The notes: generated by a model not told the origin, from the sequence alone. Numbered from the stretch's first letter, positions 53,816 to 62,434 are shown. The stretch is DNA of 64,000 nt from Arthrobacter mangrovi (GCF_026011795.1 NZ_BRVS01000008.1:293977-357976); one strand, 5' to 3'. Numbers and translations: made by a program.

Positions 53816-55210
53816 ATGACAGACCGTGATAACGCGGCCAGCAGCGCCGCCCCTTCAACCTCCGTGAGAAACATGACTAATCTTCCTTCCCAGGCCGACA
53901 TCGTCGGACAGACCCGGACCAATGGCGGTCCGGCCGTTGATCCGCAGGTCCGCCGCCGTGTCATCGGAGCCAGCTTCATCGGCAACTTCGTCGAGTGGTT
54001 CGATTACGCGGTGTACGGCTACCTGGCCGCCACAATCGCCGTCGTCTTCTTCCCCGAAGCCGACCCCCAGACGGCTTTGCTTTCCACCTTTGCCTTGTTC
54101 GCAATCTCATTCCTCGTTCGTCCCATGGGCGGATTCATCTGGGGCCACATCGGCGACCGGGTCGGCCGAAAGAACGCGCTCTCGCTGTCGATCCTCATCA
54201 TGTCCCTGTCCACGTTCTGCATCGCCTTGATCCCGGGCTACGATGCGATCGGCCTCTGGGCTCCGGCACTGCTGCTCATCGTCCGCGTGGTGCAGGGGTT
54301 CTCCGCATCCGGCGAGTACGCAGGGGCCTCCGCTTTCCTGGTCGAATATGCGCCGGCGCACCGCCGCGGCCTCTATGCCGCCGTGGTTCCGGCCAGCACG
54401 GCCACCGGCCTGCTGCTGGGCTCGCTGCTGGCTGCCGGACTGACCGGGCTGCTCTCGGAAGACCAGCTTCACTCCTGGGGCTGGCGGCTGCCTTTCCTGC
54501 TGGCCGCCCCGATGGGCCTGATCGGACGCTACATCCGCACCAAGCTCGAGGACACCCCCGCCTTCCGCGAACTCGAAGTCGAGGAACACTCCGAAGCAGC
54601 GCCGGTGAAGAGCCTGCTCCTCAACCACTGGCGGCAGTTGCTGCTGGCGGTCGGCGCAGTGCTGCTCAACGCCGTCGGCTTCTATGTCATCCTCAGCTAC
54701 ATGCCCACGTACCTGTCGGAGGAACTCGGCCTCGGCACGACTGAGTCCTACCTCGCGACGACCATCGCACTGCTGACCTACATCGGCTTCATCTTCGGCA
54801 CCGGCATGCTCTCGGACCGCTTCGGCCGGAAGAAGGTGCTCATCAGTGCGTCCCTGCTCTTCGTGGCGCTGACCGTCCCGGCCTTCATGCTGCTGGAAAC
54901 CGGCAGCTTCCTGGTCATTGTCCTCGTGCAGGTCCTGCTGGGCGGCATGCTCACCCTCAACGACGGCACGCTGCCCAGTTTCCTCGCCGAAATGTTCCCC
55001 ACGAAGATCCGCTACAGCGGTTTCGCGGTCAGCTTCAATCTCTCCAACGCGCTCTTCGGTGGAACGGCCCCCTTCGTCGCCACCTTGCTCATATCGCTGA
55101 GCGGCAATGCCCTCGCCCCGGCCTGGTACCTGGGGGCCGCCGCGCTCGTATCCCTGGTCGCCGTTGCCTTGTCCAGGGAAACCAGCCGGATGCCCCTGCA
55201 ACACCAGTGA
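53816..55210 (+). CDS. MHS-type (ProP-like) MFS metabolite:H+ symporter
   Basis: 464 residues from the ATG at 53816; a GTG at 53801 is an alternative and neither ribosome site is strong. Twelve membrane segments. MHS signatures: GASFIGNFVEWFDYAVYGYL in TM1 and VRPMGGFIWGHIGDRVGRKN, then VVQGFSASGEYAGASAFLVE in TM4-5 and GMLSDRFGRKKVL. Members take up organic acids, betaines or osmolytes with protons. It shares an operator with the creatinase gene and is followed 76 nt later by creatininase, so creatinine or creatine uptake is likely. Confidence 0.85.
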   Translation: MTDRDNAASSAAPSTSVRNMTNLPSQADIVGQTRTNGGPAVDPQVRRRVIGASFIGNFVEWFDYAVYGYLAATIAVVFFPEADPQTALLSTFALFAISFLVRPMGGFIWGHIGDRVGRKNALSLSILIMSLSTFCIALIPGYDAIGLWAPALLLIVRVVQGFSASGEYAGASAFLVEYAPAHRRGLYAAVVPASTATGLLLGSLLAAGLTGLLSEDQLHSWGWRLPFLLAAPMGLIGRYIRTKLEDTPAFRELEVEEHSEAAPVKSLLLNHWRQLLLAVGAVLLNAVGFYVILSYMPTYLSEELGLGTTESYLATTIALLTYIGFIFGTGMLSDRFGRKKVLISASLLFVALTVPAFMLLETGSFLVIVLVQVLLGGMLTLNDGTLPSFLAEMFPTKIRYSGFAVSFNLSNALFGGTAPFVATLLISLSGNALAPAWYLGAAALVSLVAVALSRETSRMPLQHQ

Positions 55211-55286
55211 CTGCGCGCGGCACTCCCGCCGGCAGCTCATTTCCCTTATCCTTCACCCGGATCCAACAGAACAGAATGGAACAACG

Positions 55287-56072
55287 ATGCGACAAAGCGT
55301 CTACATGGAAGACCTCGACGCCTTCAGCTACCGCGAAGCCGTCGCCCGGAAAGAGACGGTGGTCCTGATCCCGGTGGGCTCCATCGAGCAGCACGGCCCG
55401 CACATGCCGCTGAACGTCGACGTCCTGCTGTCCCGGGCCATGGCCGGCCAGGTGGCGGAGGAGCTGCGCGGGCTAGTGGCCGCGCCGGTGGTCTACGGCT
55501 ACAAGTCACAGCAGCGTTCCGGCGGCGGCAACCACCTGCCTGGCACCACGAGCCTGGACGCGGCAACGATCATCTCGATCGCCAAGACCCTCACCCTTGA
55601 GTTTGCCCGGCATGGCGCTCGGAAGATCGCGTTCATCAACGGCCACTTCGAGAATTACCAGTTCCTCTACGAGGGTGTCGACCTTGCCCTGCGCGAGCTG
55701 CAGCTGGCCGGGATCGAGGACATGAAGGTTGTCCTGCTCTCCTACTGGGACTTTATCGACGATGCCACGATCGCCGAACTCTACCCGGATGGCTTCACTG
55801 GCTGGGACCTTGAGCACGGCGGCGTCCTCGAGACCTCGCTGATGCTTCACCTGTTCCCGGAAAAGGTGGACATGGCCAAGGTCGTAGACGCTCCGCCGGC
55901 AGTCATGCCGAACTATGACGTGCTTCCGGTCCGGCCCGAGTTGACCCCGGAGTCCGGCTGCCTGTCCTCGGCGGCCGCCGCGACGGCCGATAAGGGCATT
56001 ACGCTGCTCAAGCGCGCCCGGTCAGCCATGTCGACCGCGCTGACCTCGGAATTCGGCCTGTCCGGACGCTGA
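55287..56072 (+). CDS. Creatininase (creatinine amidohydrolase)
   Basis: 261 residues from the ATG at 55287; the frame is open upstream inside the MFS gene but this start gives the normal family length. The metal ligands match Pseudomonas creatininase numbering exactly: Glu34 and His36 in VGSIEQHGPHMPLNVD, Asp45, His120 and Glu122 in INGHFENYQF. DLEHGGVLETSLMLHLFPE is also conserved. Interconverts creatinine and creatine. Probably read from the MFS promoter; terminator at 56085-56120. Confidence 0.92.
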   Translation: MRQSVYMEDLDAFSYREAVARKETVVLIPVGSIEQHGPHMPLNVDVLLSRAMAGQVAEELRGLVAAPVVYGYKSQQRSGGGNHLPGTTSLDAATIISIAKTLTLEFARHGARKIAFINGHFENYQFLYEGVDLALRELQLAGIEDMKVVLLSYWDFIDDATIAELYPDGFTGWDLEHGGVLETSLMLHLFPEKVDMAKVVDAPPAVMPNYDVLPVRPELTPESGCLSSAAAATADKGITLLKRARSAMSTALTSEFGLSGR

Positions 56073-56084
56073 CCCGAACGCTTT

Positions 56085-56120
56085 ATCGGACGGTCCCCGC
56101 CGTTGCGGGGGCCGTCCGAT
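56085..56120 (+). terminator. Terminator after creatininase
   Basis: ATCGGACGG-t-CCCCGC pairs with GCGGGG-g-CCGTCCGAT, followed by TCTCGTTTCC. Confidence 0.8.
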
Positions 56121-56153
56121 TCTCGTTTCCCGGGCCGGTCGTTAGGTCAGTGA

Positions 56154-56166
56154 GCAACACTGTTGC
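56154..56166. promoter_or_regulatory. Additional GCAAC-type inverted repeat upstream of creatinase
   Basis: GCAACA-C-TGTTGC, 40 bp upstream of the creatinase -35 box. Same half-site as the operator at 56237; could be an auxiliary binding site. Confidence 0.45.
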
Positions 56167-56205
56167 AGCCGTAACGGGAAATGCGACGAACGCCACAAAA
56201 AACCC

Positions 56206-56262
56206 TTGACAGTGAACACCCTCACACATAATCTGGTGCAACAAGGTTGCAGTGAACGCAAC
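56206..56262 (+). promoter_or_regulatory. Promoter and operator of creatinase
   Basis: TTGACA (56206-56211), 17-nt spacer, TAATCT (56229-56234), inverted repeat TGCAAC-AAG-GTTGCA (56237-56251), half-site CGCAAC (56257-56262). Inverted repeat identical to the one before the MFS gene, half-site at the same distance (20 bp). Confidence 0.8.
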
Positions 56263-56320
56263 CTTCAGACTTTCAGTCAGCACGACAAGCAATCCAAACC
56301 CCATTCAGAAGGGACTGACG

Positions 56321-57574
56321 ATGACCATCGCCAACACCGCCGCCACCAGCGTTTCCGAACTCGAGCGCCTGAAGGTCCTGCACAACGGCTCCAAGCAGCA
56401 GCTGACTTTCTCCGACGCTGAATTCGAGCGCCGCCTGGGCGGTCTGCGCCAGATCATGGCCGCGAAGGATCTCGACGCGGTGATCCTGACCAGCTACCAC
56501 GGCATCAAGTACTACTCCGACTTCCTCTACACCACGTTCGGCCGCAACTACGCCCTGGTCGTCACCGCCGATGACTCGGTCACCGTGACCGCCAACATCG
56601 ACGCCGGCATGCCGTGGCGCACCAGCTACGGCGAGAACATCGTCTACACCGACTGGAAGCGCGACAACTTCTACTTCGGCCTCCAGGAAGCCCTGCGCCA
56701 GCGCGGCGTGACCGCCAAGCGCATCGGCGTCGAGGACGACGCCCTGCCCCTGATGACCCGCCAGCGCATCCAGGCCGCCTTCGACGGCGCCGAACTCCTC
56801 GACGTCTCCCAGGACGCCATGCGCCAGCGCATGATCAAGTCCGCCGAAGAAATCGAGGTCATCAAGCACGGCGCCCGCATCGGCGACCTCGGCGGCGAGG
56901 CCATCAAGGCCGCCATCCGCGAAGGCATCACCGAATACGAAGTCGCGCTCATCGGCACCGAAGCCATGGTCCACGAAATCGCCAAGACCTTCCCGCACCG
57001 CGAAGTCCGCGACACCTGGGTCTGGTTCCAGTCCGGCATCAACACCGACGGCGCCCACAACTGGGCCACCACCCGCAAGCTGCAGCGCGGCGACATCCTG
57101 TCCCTGAACTGCTTCCCGATGACCTCCGGCTACTACACCGCCCTGGAGCGCACCATGTTCCTCGGCCAGCCGGACGAGGAAAGCCTGCGCCTGTGGAACA
57201 TCAACGTCGAGGTCCACCGCCGCGGCCTCGAACTCATCAAGCCCGGCGCCGTCTGCAAGGACATCGCCGCCGAACTCAACGAAATCTACATCGGCTACGG
57301 CCTGCTCCCGAACCGCACGTTCGGCTACGGCCACTCCTTCGGCGTCCTCTCGCACTACTACGGCCGCGAAGCCGGCCTGGAACTGCGCGAGGACATCGAC
57401 ACCGTGCTCGAGCCGGGCATGGTCGTTTCGATGGAACCGATGATCACCGTGGCCGACGGCCAGCCCGGTGCCGGCGGCTACCGCGAGCACGACATCCTCG
57501 TCATCGGCGAGGACAAGGTCGAGAACATCACCAAGTTCGGCTTCGGTCCGGAACACAACATCGTCGATGCCTAG
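56321..57574 (+). CDS. Creatinase (creatine amidinohydrolase)
   Basis: 417 residues from the ATG at 56321 (AGAAGGGA upstream); the longer open frame includes the operator and is not used. Pita-bread fold: N-terminal domain to about 165, then the catalytic domain with the general-base His226 in KTFPHREVRDTW, FQSGINTDGAHNWATTRKLQ, FGYGHSFGVLSHYYGREAG and the late Glu in VVSMEPMITV. Creatinases keep the aminopeptidase P fold without metal. Reaction: creatine plus water to sarcosine and urea. Strongly biased codon use (nearly all C-ending), suggesting high expression. Confidence 0.94.
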   Translation: MTIANTAATSVSELERLKVLHNGSKQQLTFSDAEFERRLGGLRQIMAAKDLDAVILTSYHGIKYYSDFLYTTFGRNYALVVTADDSVTVTANIDAGMPWRTSYGENIVYTDWKRDNFYFGLQEALRQRGVTAKRIGVEDDALPLMTRQRIQAAFDGAELLDVSQDAMRQRMIKSAEEIEVIKHGARIGDLGGEAIKAAIREGITEYEVALIGTEAMVHEIAKTFPHREVRDTWVWFQSGINTDGAHNWATTRKLQRGDILSLNCFPMTSGYYTALERTMFLGQPDEESLRLWNINVEVHRRGLELIKPGAVCKDIAAELNEIYIGYGLLPNRTFGYGHSFGVLSHYYGREAGLELREDIDTVLEPGMVVSMEPMITVADGQPGAGGYREHDILVIGEDKVENITKFGFGPEHNIVDA

Positions 57575-57605
57575 TTAGGTCGATGCCTAGTTAGTCAGGC
57601 GACTC

Positions 57606-57650
57606 GCTGCGGGTTGCGGCACGGCCACGGGTCGTGCCGCAACCCGCAGC
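57606..57650 (+). terminator. Terminator after creatinase
   Basis: Perfect 18-bp stem (57606-57623 with 57633-57650) and 9-nt loop, before the IclR gene. Confidence 0.85.
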
Positions 57651-57675
57651 CATATCCGGGAAGATAGTAGACATC

Positions 57676-58494
57676 ATGAACCGCCACCCAGACAACGTAG
57701 CCGCCAACGGTTCCGAATCGGCCAACGGCGATTCCCGCGGAGCCTCCGTCCTCGTCAACGCCATCGCCGTACTGCGCTGCTTCAGCGTGGACGAGCCACT
57801 CCTGGGCGTGACCGAGATTGCCTCCCGGGTGGGCCTGCATAAAAGCACGGTCTCCCGGATCCTCTCCACCTTGGAGCAGGAGGACCTGGTGGAACGGGAC
57901 GAGACGTCCCGGCGGTTCAAGCTGGGCCTTGGGCTGATCGGCGTGGCAGGACCTCTCCTGGCCGAGCTGGACGAGCGCCGCGTTGCCTATCCCGTACTGC
58001 GGGAACTCACCGAACGGACCCAGGAAACCAGCGCGCTGCTCACGTGGACGGGCTCCAGCTCAGTCTGCGTGGAACAGATCCCCAGCCCCCAGCAGGTCAA
58101 GCACACCTCCCCGCTGGGCACCCGCTACAACACGGCCCTGAGCGCAAGCGTCCAGGTGTTCCTCGCCGCGGAGGATCCCGAGCGTGCCCGCGCCCTGATC
58201 ACCAGCGGCGTCATTGAGTATCCATCGCCGACGCCTGCCCGCATCGACGAATTCATTGAGCGGCTGAAGACTGTGGCGACCGAGGGCCATGCCTCCAACT
58301 ACGGCGAGACCAGCATGGACGAGGTCGGCGTTGCCGCACCGATCCACGACCACCGGGGCAGCATCGTGGCCGCCGTCATGCTCGCCGCTCCCCGCTACCG
58401 CACCACAGCCGAGCACCTGCAGCTGCTGGCGGAAGCCTGCCGCGCGGCGGCGGCGCAGATTACCGTCCGGATGGGCGGCCTGCCTCCGAAGTAG
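57676..58494 (+). CDS. IclR-family regulator (probable creatinine/creatine gene regulator)
   Basis: 272 residues from the ATG at 57676. Helix-turn-helix: VNAIAVLRCFSVDEPLLGVT, EIASRVGLHKSTVSRILSTL. Effector domain: LGLGLIGVAGPLLAELDERR, TGSSSVCVEQIPSPQQ, and ASNYGETSMDEVGVAAPIHD. Adjacent to creatinase and the best candidate to bind the TGCAAC-AAG-GTTGCA operators. No operator at its own start; the region between terminator and ATG is only 25 nt, so it may have a short or leaderless transcript. Confidence 0.88.
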   Translation: MNRHPDNVAANGSESANGDSRGASVLVNAIAVLRCFSVDEPLLGVTEIASRVGLHKSTVSRILSTLEQEDLVERDETSRRFKLGLGLIGVAGPLLAELDERRVAYPVLRELTERTQETSALLTWTGSSSVCVEQIPSPQQVKHTSPLGTRYNTALSASVQVFLAAEDPERARALITSGVIEYPSPTPARIDEFIERLKTVATEGHASNYGETSMDEVGVAAPIHDHRGSIVAAVMLAAPRYRTTAEHLQLLAEACRAAAAQITVRMGGLPPK

Positions 58495-58526
58495 CGGAAC
58501 CAGAGGCGCCCATCCGCACGGAGGGG

Positions 58527-58961
58527 CTATTCGGCGATGTCTTCCGCCCACAGCTCCGGGTGCTCGTGCTGGAAGGACGTCATCATCTCCTTGCAGCGCG
58601 GGTCGTCCAGGACCGTGATTTCGACGCCGCGCGAACGCAGCAGGTCGAACTCCCCTTCGAACGTCTCCGCTTCCCCGACCACCACGCGGGGAATCTTGAA
58701 CTGGATGATGGTTCCGGTACACATGGCACAGGGCGCCAGCGTCGTATACAGGGTGGTATCCCGATAGGTCTTCTGCCGGCCCGCGGCGCGCAGTGCTGAC
58801 ATCTCGCCGTGCGCTATCGGATCCGACTGCTGCACGCGTTCATTGTGCCCGGTGGCGACGATCTCTCCGTCGCGGACCAGGGCTGCGCCGATAGGTATCC
58901 CGCCTTCGCGCAGGCTCTTCCGTGCGGCCTCGACGGCAGCTTCAAAACCCGGATCCATCAT
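58527..58961 (-). CDS. Yeast-type (FCY1-like) cytosine deaminase family protein
   Basis: 144 residues from the ATG at 58961 (GGAAGG 8 nt upstream). It follows the sequence of fungal cytosine deaminase closely: KSLREGGIPIGAALVRDGEI, the zinc ligand and catalytic Glu in IAHGEMSALR, YRDTTLYTTLAPCAMCTGTI with the two zinc cysteines, then VVVGE, and the C-terminal DDPRCKEMMTSF and ELWAEDIAE. E. coli-type CodA is unrelated. Next to the PucR gene and an NCS1 permease, which fits cytosine use, but location in the creatinine island also allows a creatinine deaminase role. Confidence 0.88.
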   Translation of the reverse strand: MMDPGFEAAVEAARKSLREGGIPIGAALVRDGEIVATGHNERVQQSDPIAHGEMSALRAAGRQKTYRDTTLYTTLAPCAMCTGTIIQFKIPRVVVGEAETFEGEFDLLRSRGVEITVLDDPRCKEMMTSFQHEHPELWAEDIAE

Positions 58962-59013
58962 CTGCTTGTCCTTCCATCGCATGTCCATGCCAGCGTTCGG
59001 CGGCTGGAGCCGA

Positions 59014-60522
59014 TCATTCCACGATCTCCGGCACCAGCGAAGTCCGGGCCAGCCGCACTGCGAAGTGCAGTCCAGCCATCTTGCCGCTGCCCCGGGGGTC
59101 TCCACCGAGCAGCTCGAACGCCCTGGTCAGCCGGTTGTGCATGGTCTGCCGCTCAAGGAAGAGCGACTTGGCAGCTTCGGTGGAATTACAGCCGAAGGTC
59201 AGCCACTGGTCGAGGGTCTCCAGCAGGCTGGTCCCCTTGCGCCGATCGTAGGCCAGCAACTCACCGAGCACTTCCTGGGTCAGCCTTTCGATGACGGCGC
59301 CCGGCAAATCATGGGCGCCGAGGCGCTCGACGACCAGGTTCTCGCTGTCCTGGATGTTGCCCCTGAACTCGGTGGCCGGCCCGAGGGACAGGGCCAGCTT
59401 TGCCTCGGTGAGGGACCACGGGGCCTGCACCGGCGAGGTAACGGTCGGCCCCATCACACCTGCCACGGGCGTATCCGCGAGCGCGGCCCGCAGGTCCTCC
59501 AGCAATTCCGAGCGCTTGCTTCGGGTCCCGTTGGGCCGCAGCGGGACGAGCGCGTACAGGTTCTCACCGTCCATATGGGTCCGCACGCCGGGGCAGCACC
59601 GCCGCAGCGCCTGCTCGGTTACTCCCTGCAACTGGGCCATCCCGAAGCTGCGGAACACCAGGACGAACACGGGCCGGCCGATGTCCAATCCGACCGTGCG
59701 GCAGAGCTCCCGGATCTGGGTCGGACCGGCCCCGGCGACGATGGCACGCATGAGGGCGGTATCGGCGATCTGCGCCAGCGTGGGTCGGTGGCGCTGGGAC
59801 ATGGCCAGGGCAAGAATGTTGGTCAGCCGCTCCCCCACGGTCTTCAGATAGTCCCGGTCCACGCCCGAACGGCTGTGCATCCTCAATTTGGCCGCGACGA
59901 TGCCTCCCACCACGACGTCGACTTCGGAATAGTCGGGCGTCGAATCGTCGGGGAGTTCGCCGGCGGATTCGAGCAGCTCGCCGTTCGCGTCTACGAGCTG
60001 GACCCCGATCTGGAGGGCTTCCGTGATCAGCTCCAGCAGGGGCTGCAGGGCAGGGCCGGAGGACGCCAGTCGCTCCGCGATGCGCTGGGACACCGCGTCG
60101 GCTGTCTGCAGGGCCGTGACCTGCTGGGAGACGATCCGACGGTTCACTTCCTCGGCGACGTCGACGAAGGGCACGACCTTCTGGAACTCGATCAGGGGCA
60201 GGCCTGCCTCTTCGGCGGCCTGCACCAGGTCTGCCGACAAGGGCCGGCCCAGGCTAGCCGTTTCGATCGCCAGCGCAGTGACATGGCGTTCGGCGAGGCT
60301 GCGGACGTAGTCATGCTGCGCGGCAGGCTTCAAGGCAAGCAGTGCGCTGCCTCCGGTCAGCAGGAGCTCCTCGCCCCTCAGCAGCGGAGCGATCTGGAGC
60401 ACCTCGCTGGAATGCACCCAGCGCACCTGCGCCGCGTCCACCAGCTCTTTGCCCGCCCGGATGCGCGGATGGGCCTGCTTGACCAGTTCGGTCTCCAGCA
60501 CCTCAGTTAAGCGGATCACCAT
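59014..60522 (-). CDS. PucR-family transcriptional regulator
   Basis: 502 residues. N-terminal PucR domain (about 1-125): LLRGEELLLTGGSALLALKP, VTALAIETASLGRPLSADLV. Central GGDEF-like segment and C-terminal PucR-type helix-turn-helix near 430-480: LLETLDQWLTFGCNSTEAAK, SLFLERQTMHNRLTRAFELL. PucR controls purine catabolism in Bacillus; relatives respond to other nitrogen compounds. Divergent from NCS1 permease 2 and followed by the deaminase gene, 52 nt downstream, so it likely controls both. Nested inverted repeats lie in the divergent region. Confidence 0.9.
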   Translation of the reverse strand: MVIRLTEVLETELVKQAHPRIRAGKELVDAAQVRWVHSSEVLQIAPLLRGEELLLTGGSALLALKPAAQHDYVRSLAERHVTALAIETASLGRPLSADLVQAAEEAGLPLIEFQKVVPFVDVAEEVNRRIVSQQVTALQTADAVSQRIAERLASSGPALQPLLELITEALQIGVQLVDANGELLESAGELPDDSTPDYSEVDVVVGGIVAAKLRMHSRSGVDRDYLKTVGERLTNILALAMSQRHRPTLAQIADTALMRAIVAGAGPTQIRELCRTVGLDIGRPVFVLVFRSFGMAQLQGVTEQALRRCCPGVRTHMDGENLYALVPLRPNGTRSKRSELLEDLRAALADTPVAGVMGPTVTSPVQAPWSLTEAKLALSLGPATEFRGNIQDSENLVVERLGAHDLPGAVIERLTQEVLGELLAYDRRKGTSLLETLDQWLTFGCNSTEAAKSLFLERQTMHNRLTRAFELLGGDPRGSGKMAGLHFAVRLARTSLVPEIVE

Positions 60523-60559
60523 GGGATTACGCCGATCTTTCGTCGATAGTAGGGCGCGC

Positions 60560-60627
60560 TTTGGATACGCTTTGACAAACCGTCAATCCAAAACGGAGAA
60601 ACATGATCATACCGTCTATATGGTATG
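60560..60627. promoter_or_regulatory. Nested inverted repeats between pucR-type gene and NCS1 permease 2
   Basis: TTTGGAT (60560-60566)/ATCCAAA (60586-60592) encloses TTGAC (60572)/GTCAA (60582). A second repeat CATACC (60608-60613)/GGTATG (60622-60627) follows. Likely operators of the PucR-type regulator and/or promoter elements for the two divergent genes. Confidence 0.6.
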
Positions 60628-60692
60628 GCACACATCACACCTATGCTGTTTGAAGGCTTTAGCTCCCACAGCCTCCTGGAGAGAGAGATGCA

Positions 60693-62288
60693 ATGAGCAC
60701 TAGATCAGCAACCAGCTCAGAGAGCGCTACCCACGACGTCGAAGACGTCCTTCAGCCCGTTCCCGAGTCGTCCCGCACCACGAAGCTGTCGGGGCAGTTC
60801 TGGATCTGGGCCGGCGCCAACGTCGCACCGATCAACTGGATCCTCGGCGCCCTGGGCATCAACCTGGGCCTCGGCCTCGCCGACACCATGACGGTACTCG
60901 TCGTCGGCAACATTATCGGAATGGTCGGCTTCGGCTTCTTCGTCCTGCTAGGCCAAAAGACCGGGGCGACCGGCATGCTGCTCGCCCGCGGCGCCTTCGG
61001 CCGGCGCGGCGCCTACCTTCCCGCAGCCATCCAGGCAATCGTCGCGGTCGGCTGGTCCGCGGTGAACACGTGGGTCATCCTCGACCTGGTCATGGCCTTG
61101 TTCGCCATGATCGGCTGGGTCGATCCCAATGAGTCGAACCTGGTCTGGAAGATCGCCGTGGCGGCCATCATCATGGGCATCCAGGTCGCCATCTGCTACC
61201 GCGGCTACAGCGCGATCGCCAAGTTCGAGCGCATCACCATGCCGCCGACCGTCCTCGTCCTCATCGCCATGTCCCTCATCGCCTGGACGCAGCTGCCGAT
61301 CGACTGGAGCTACGCCGGTCCGGAAGGCGCCGTGCTCACGGGCGGCGAACGCATTGCCGCGATGTCCGGGATCATGACCGCCATCGGCATCGGCTGGGGC
61401 ATCGGCTGGTTCACCTACGCCCCCGACTACTCCCGCTTCGTCTCCAAGAGCATCGCTCCCCGCAAGCTGTACCTCGCCTCCGTCCTCGGACAGTTCCTGC
61501 CGGTCGTGTGGCTGGGCCTGCTCGGCGCGAGCCTCGCGACGATGAACGGCAGCGCCGATCCGGGCGAGCTGGTCGTCAAGAGCTTCGGCGGCCTCGCCAT
61601 TCCGGTCATCCTGCTGGTCATCCACGGCCCGATTGCCACCAACATCATCAACCTCTACACCTTCGGCGTCGCCACCCAGGCCCTCGATGTCCGCATCTCC
61701 CGGAAGAAGATCTCGCTCATCGTCGGCTGCTTCTCGATGTGCGCGGTGATCCTGTTCCTCTTCGCGGAGGACTTCGCAACCCTGCTCGACAGCTGGGTCA
61801 TCGCGATCGCGGCGTGGGTCTCGACCTGGGGCGGCATCATGGCGGTCCACTACTTCATCTTCGAGCGCAAGCACAAGAACTTCAGCTACCTGTTCGTCTC
61901 GCCGCGCGACACCCACCTGAAGGCAGTCAACCCGTCCGCCATCATCGCCTTCCTCGCGGGGATCGTCATGACCTGGATGTTCATGTACGGCGCCATGCCG
62001 GTCTTCCAGGGACCGATCGCGACGGCGATGGGCGGGGTCGACCTCTCCTGGCTGGCCGGTTCGCTCACCTCGGCCACCCTGTACTTCGCCTTGGGCTACC
62101 CGCGCTTCCGCTCCCGGATCAAGGCCGGCGTTCCGCTGGGCATCCATGCCGGAACCTCGGATGAGAAGTTCCTTGCAGAGCACGGCGACTGCGAGGAAGC
62201 CCGCCACGAAGAGACCCCGGTCAGCGTACCCGGCGGCCTCGAGGACGAGGGCCGTCCGGAAGCCCGCACGGCGGCTCCCGCCTCCTGA
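60693..62288 (+). CDS. NCS1-family permease, copy 2
   Basis: 531 residues; GGAGAGAGAG upstream. Close relative of the transporter at 52104 along its whole length (for example SGQFWIWAGANVAPINWILG and VLLGQKTGATGMLLARGAFG), with a longer hydrophilic C-terminus (EHGDCEEARHEETPVSVPGG). Beside a cytosine deaminase-like gene and a PucR-type regulator, so cytosine or a related base or lactam is a likely substrate; creatinine is also possible. The pair of NCS1 genes suggests duplication with divergence in substrate or control. Confidence 0.9.
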   Translation: MSTRSATSSESATHDVEDVLQPVPESSRTTKLSGQFWIWAGANVAPINWILGALGINLGLGLADTMTVLVVGNIIGMVGFGFFVLLGQKTGATGMLLARGAFGRRGAYLPAAIQAIVAVGWSAVNTWVILDLVMALFAMIGWVDPNESNLVWKIAVAAIIMGIQVAICYRGYSAIAKFERITMPPTVLVLIAMSLIAWTQLPIDWSYAGPEGAVLTGGERIAAMSGIMTAIGIGWGIGWFTYAPDYSRFVSKSIAPRKLYLASVLGQFLPVVWLGLLGASLATMNGSADPGELVVKSFGGLAIPVILLVIHGPIATNIINLYTFGVATQALDVRISRKKISLIVGCFSMCAVILFLFAEDFATLLDSWVIAIAAWVSTWGGIMAVHYFIFERKHKNFSYLFVSPRDTHLKAVNPSAIIAFLAGIVMTWMFMYGAMPVFQGPIATAMGGVDLSWLAGSLTSATLYFALGYPRFRSRIKAGVPLGIHAGTSDEKFLAEHGDCEEARHEETPVSVPGGLEDEGRPEARTAAPAS

Positions 62289-62330
62289 TCCCTCCGGCCG
62301 CGGCCGGTAACGCAATAACGCAACCCACCG

Positions 62331-62369
62331 CGACGGCGGATGGCCTCCACAGGGGACCATCCGCCGTCG
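62331..62369 (+). terminator. Terminator after NCS1 permease 2
   Basis: CGACGGCGGATGG/CCATCCGCCGTCG stem with a 13-nt loop, followed by TACTTTGCTT. Confidence 0.8.
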
Positions 62370-62434
62370 TACTTTGCTTGTACCGCCGGCCGCAGGGCAG
62401 CCTCCGGCCGCCACCACATATGGAAGGACCCATC

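Noticed and set aside
56273..57556. 427-residue minus-strand frame opposite creatinase
   Set aside because: Val/Gly/Asp-rich mirror frame caused by strong C-ending codon bias of creatinase.
58843..60510. 555-residue plus-strand frame opposite the PucR-type gene
   Set aside because: Antisense shadow of a recognised regulator; no ribosome site or family features.
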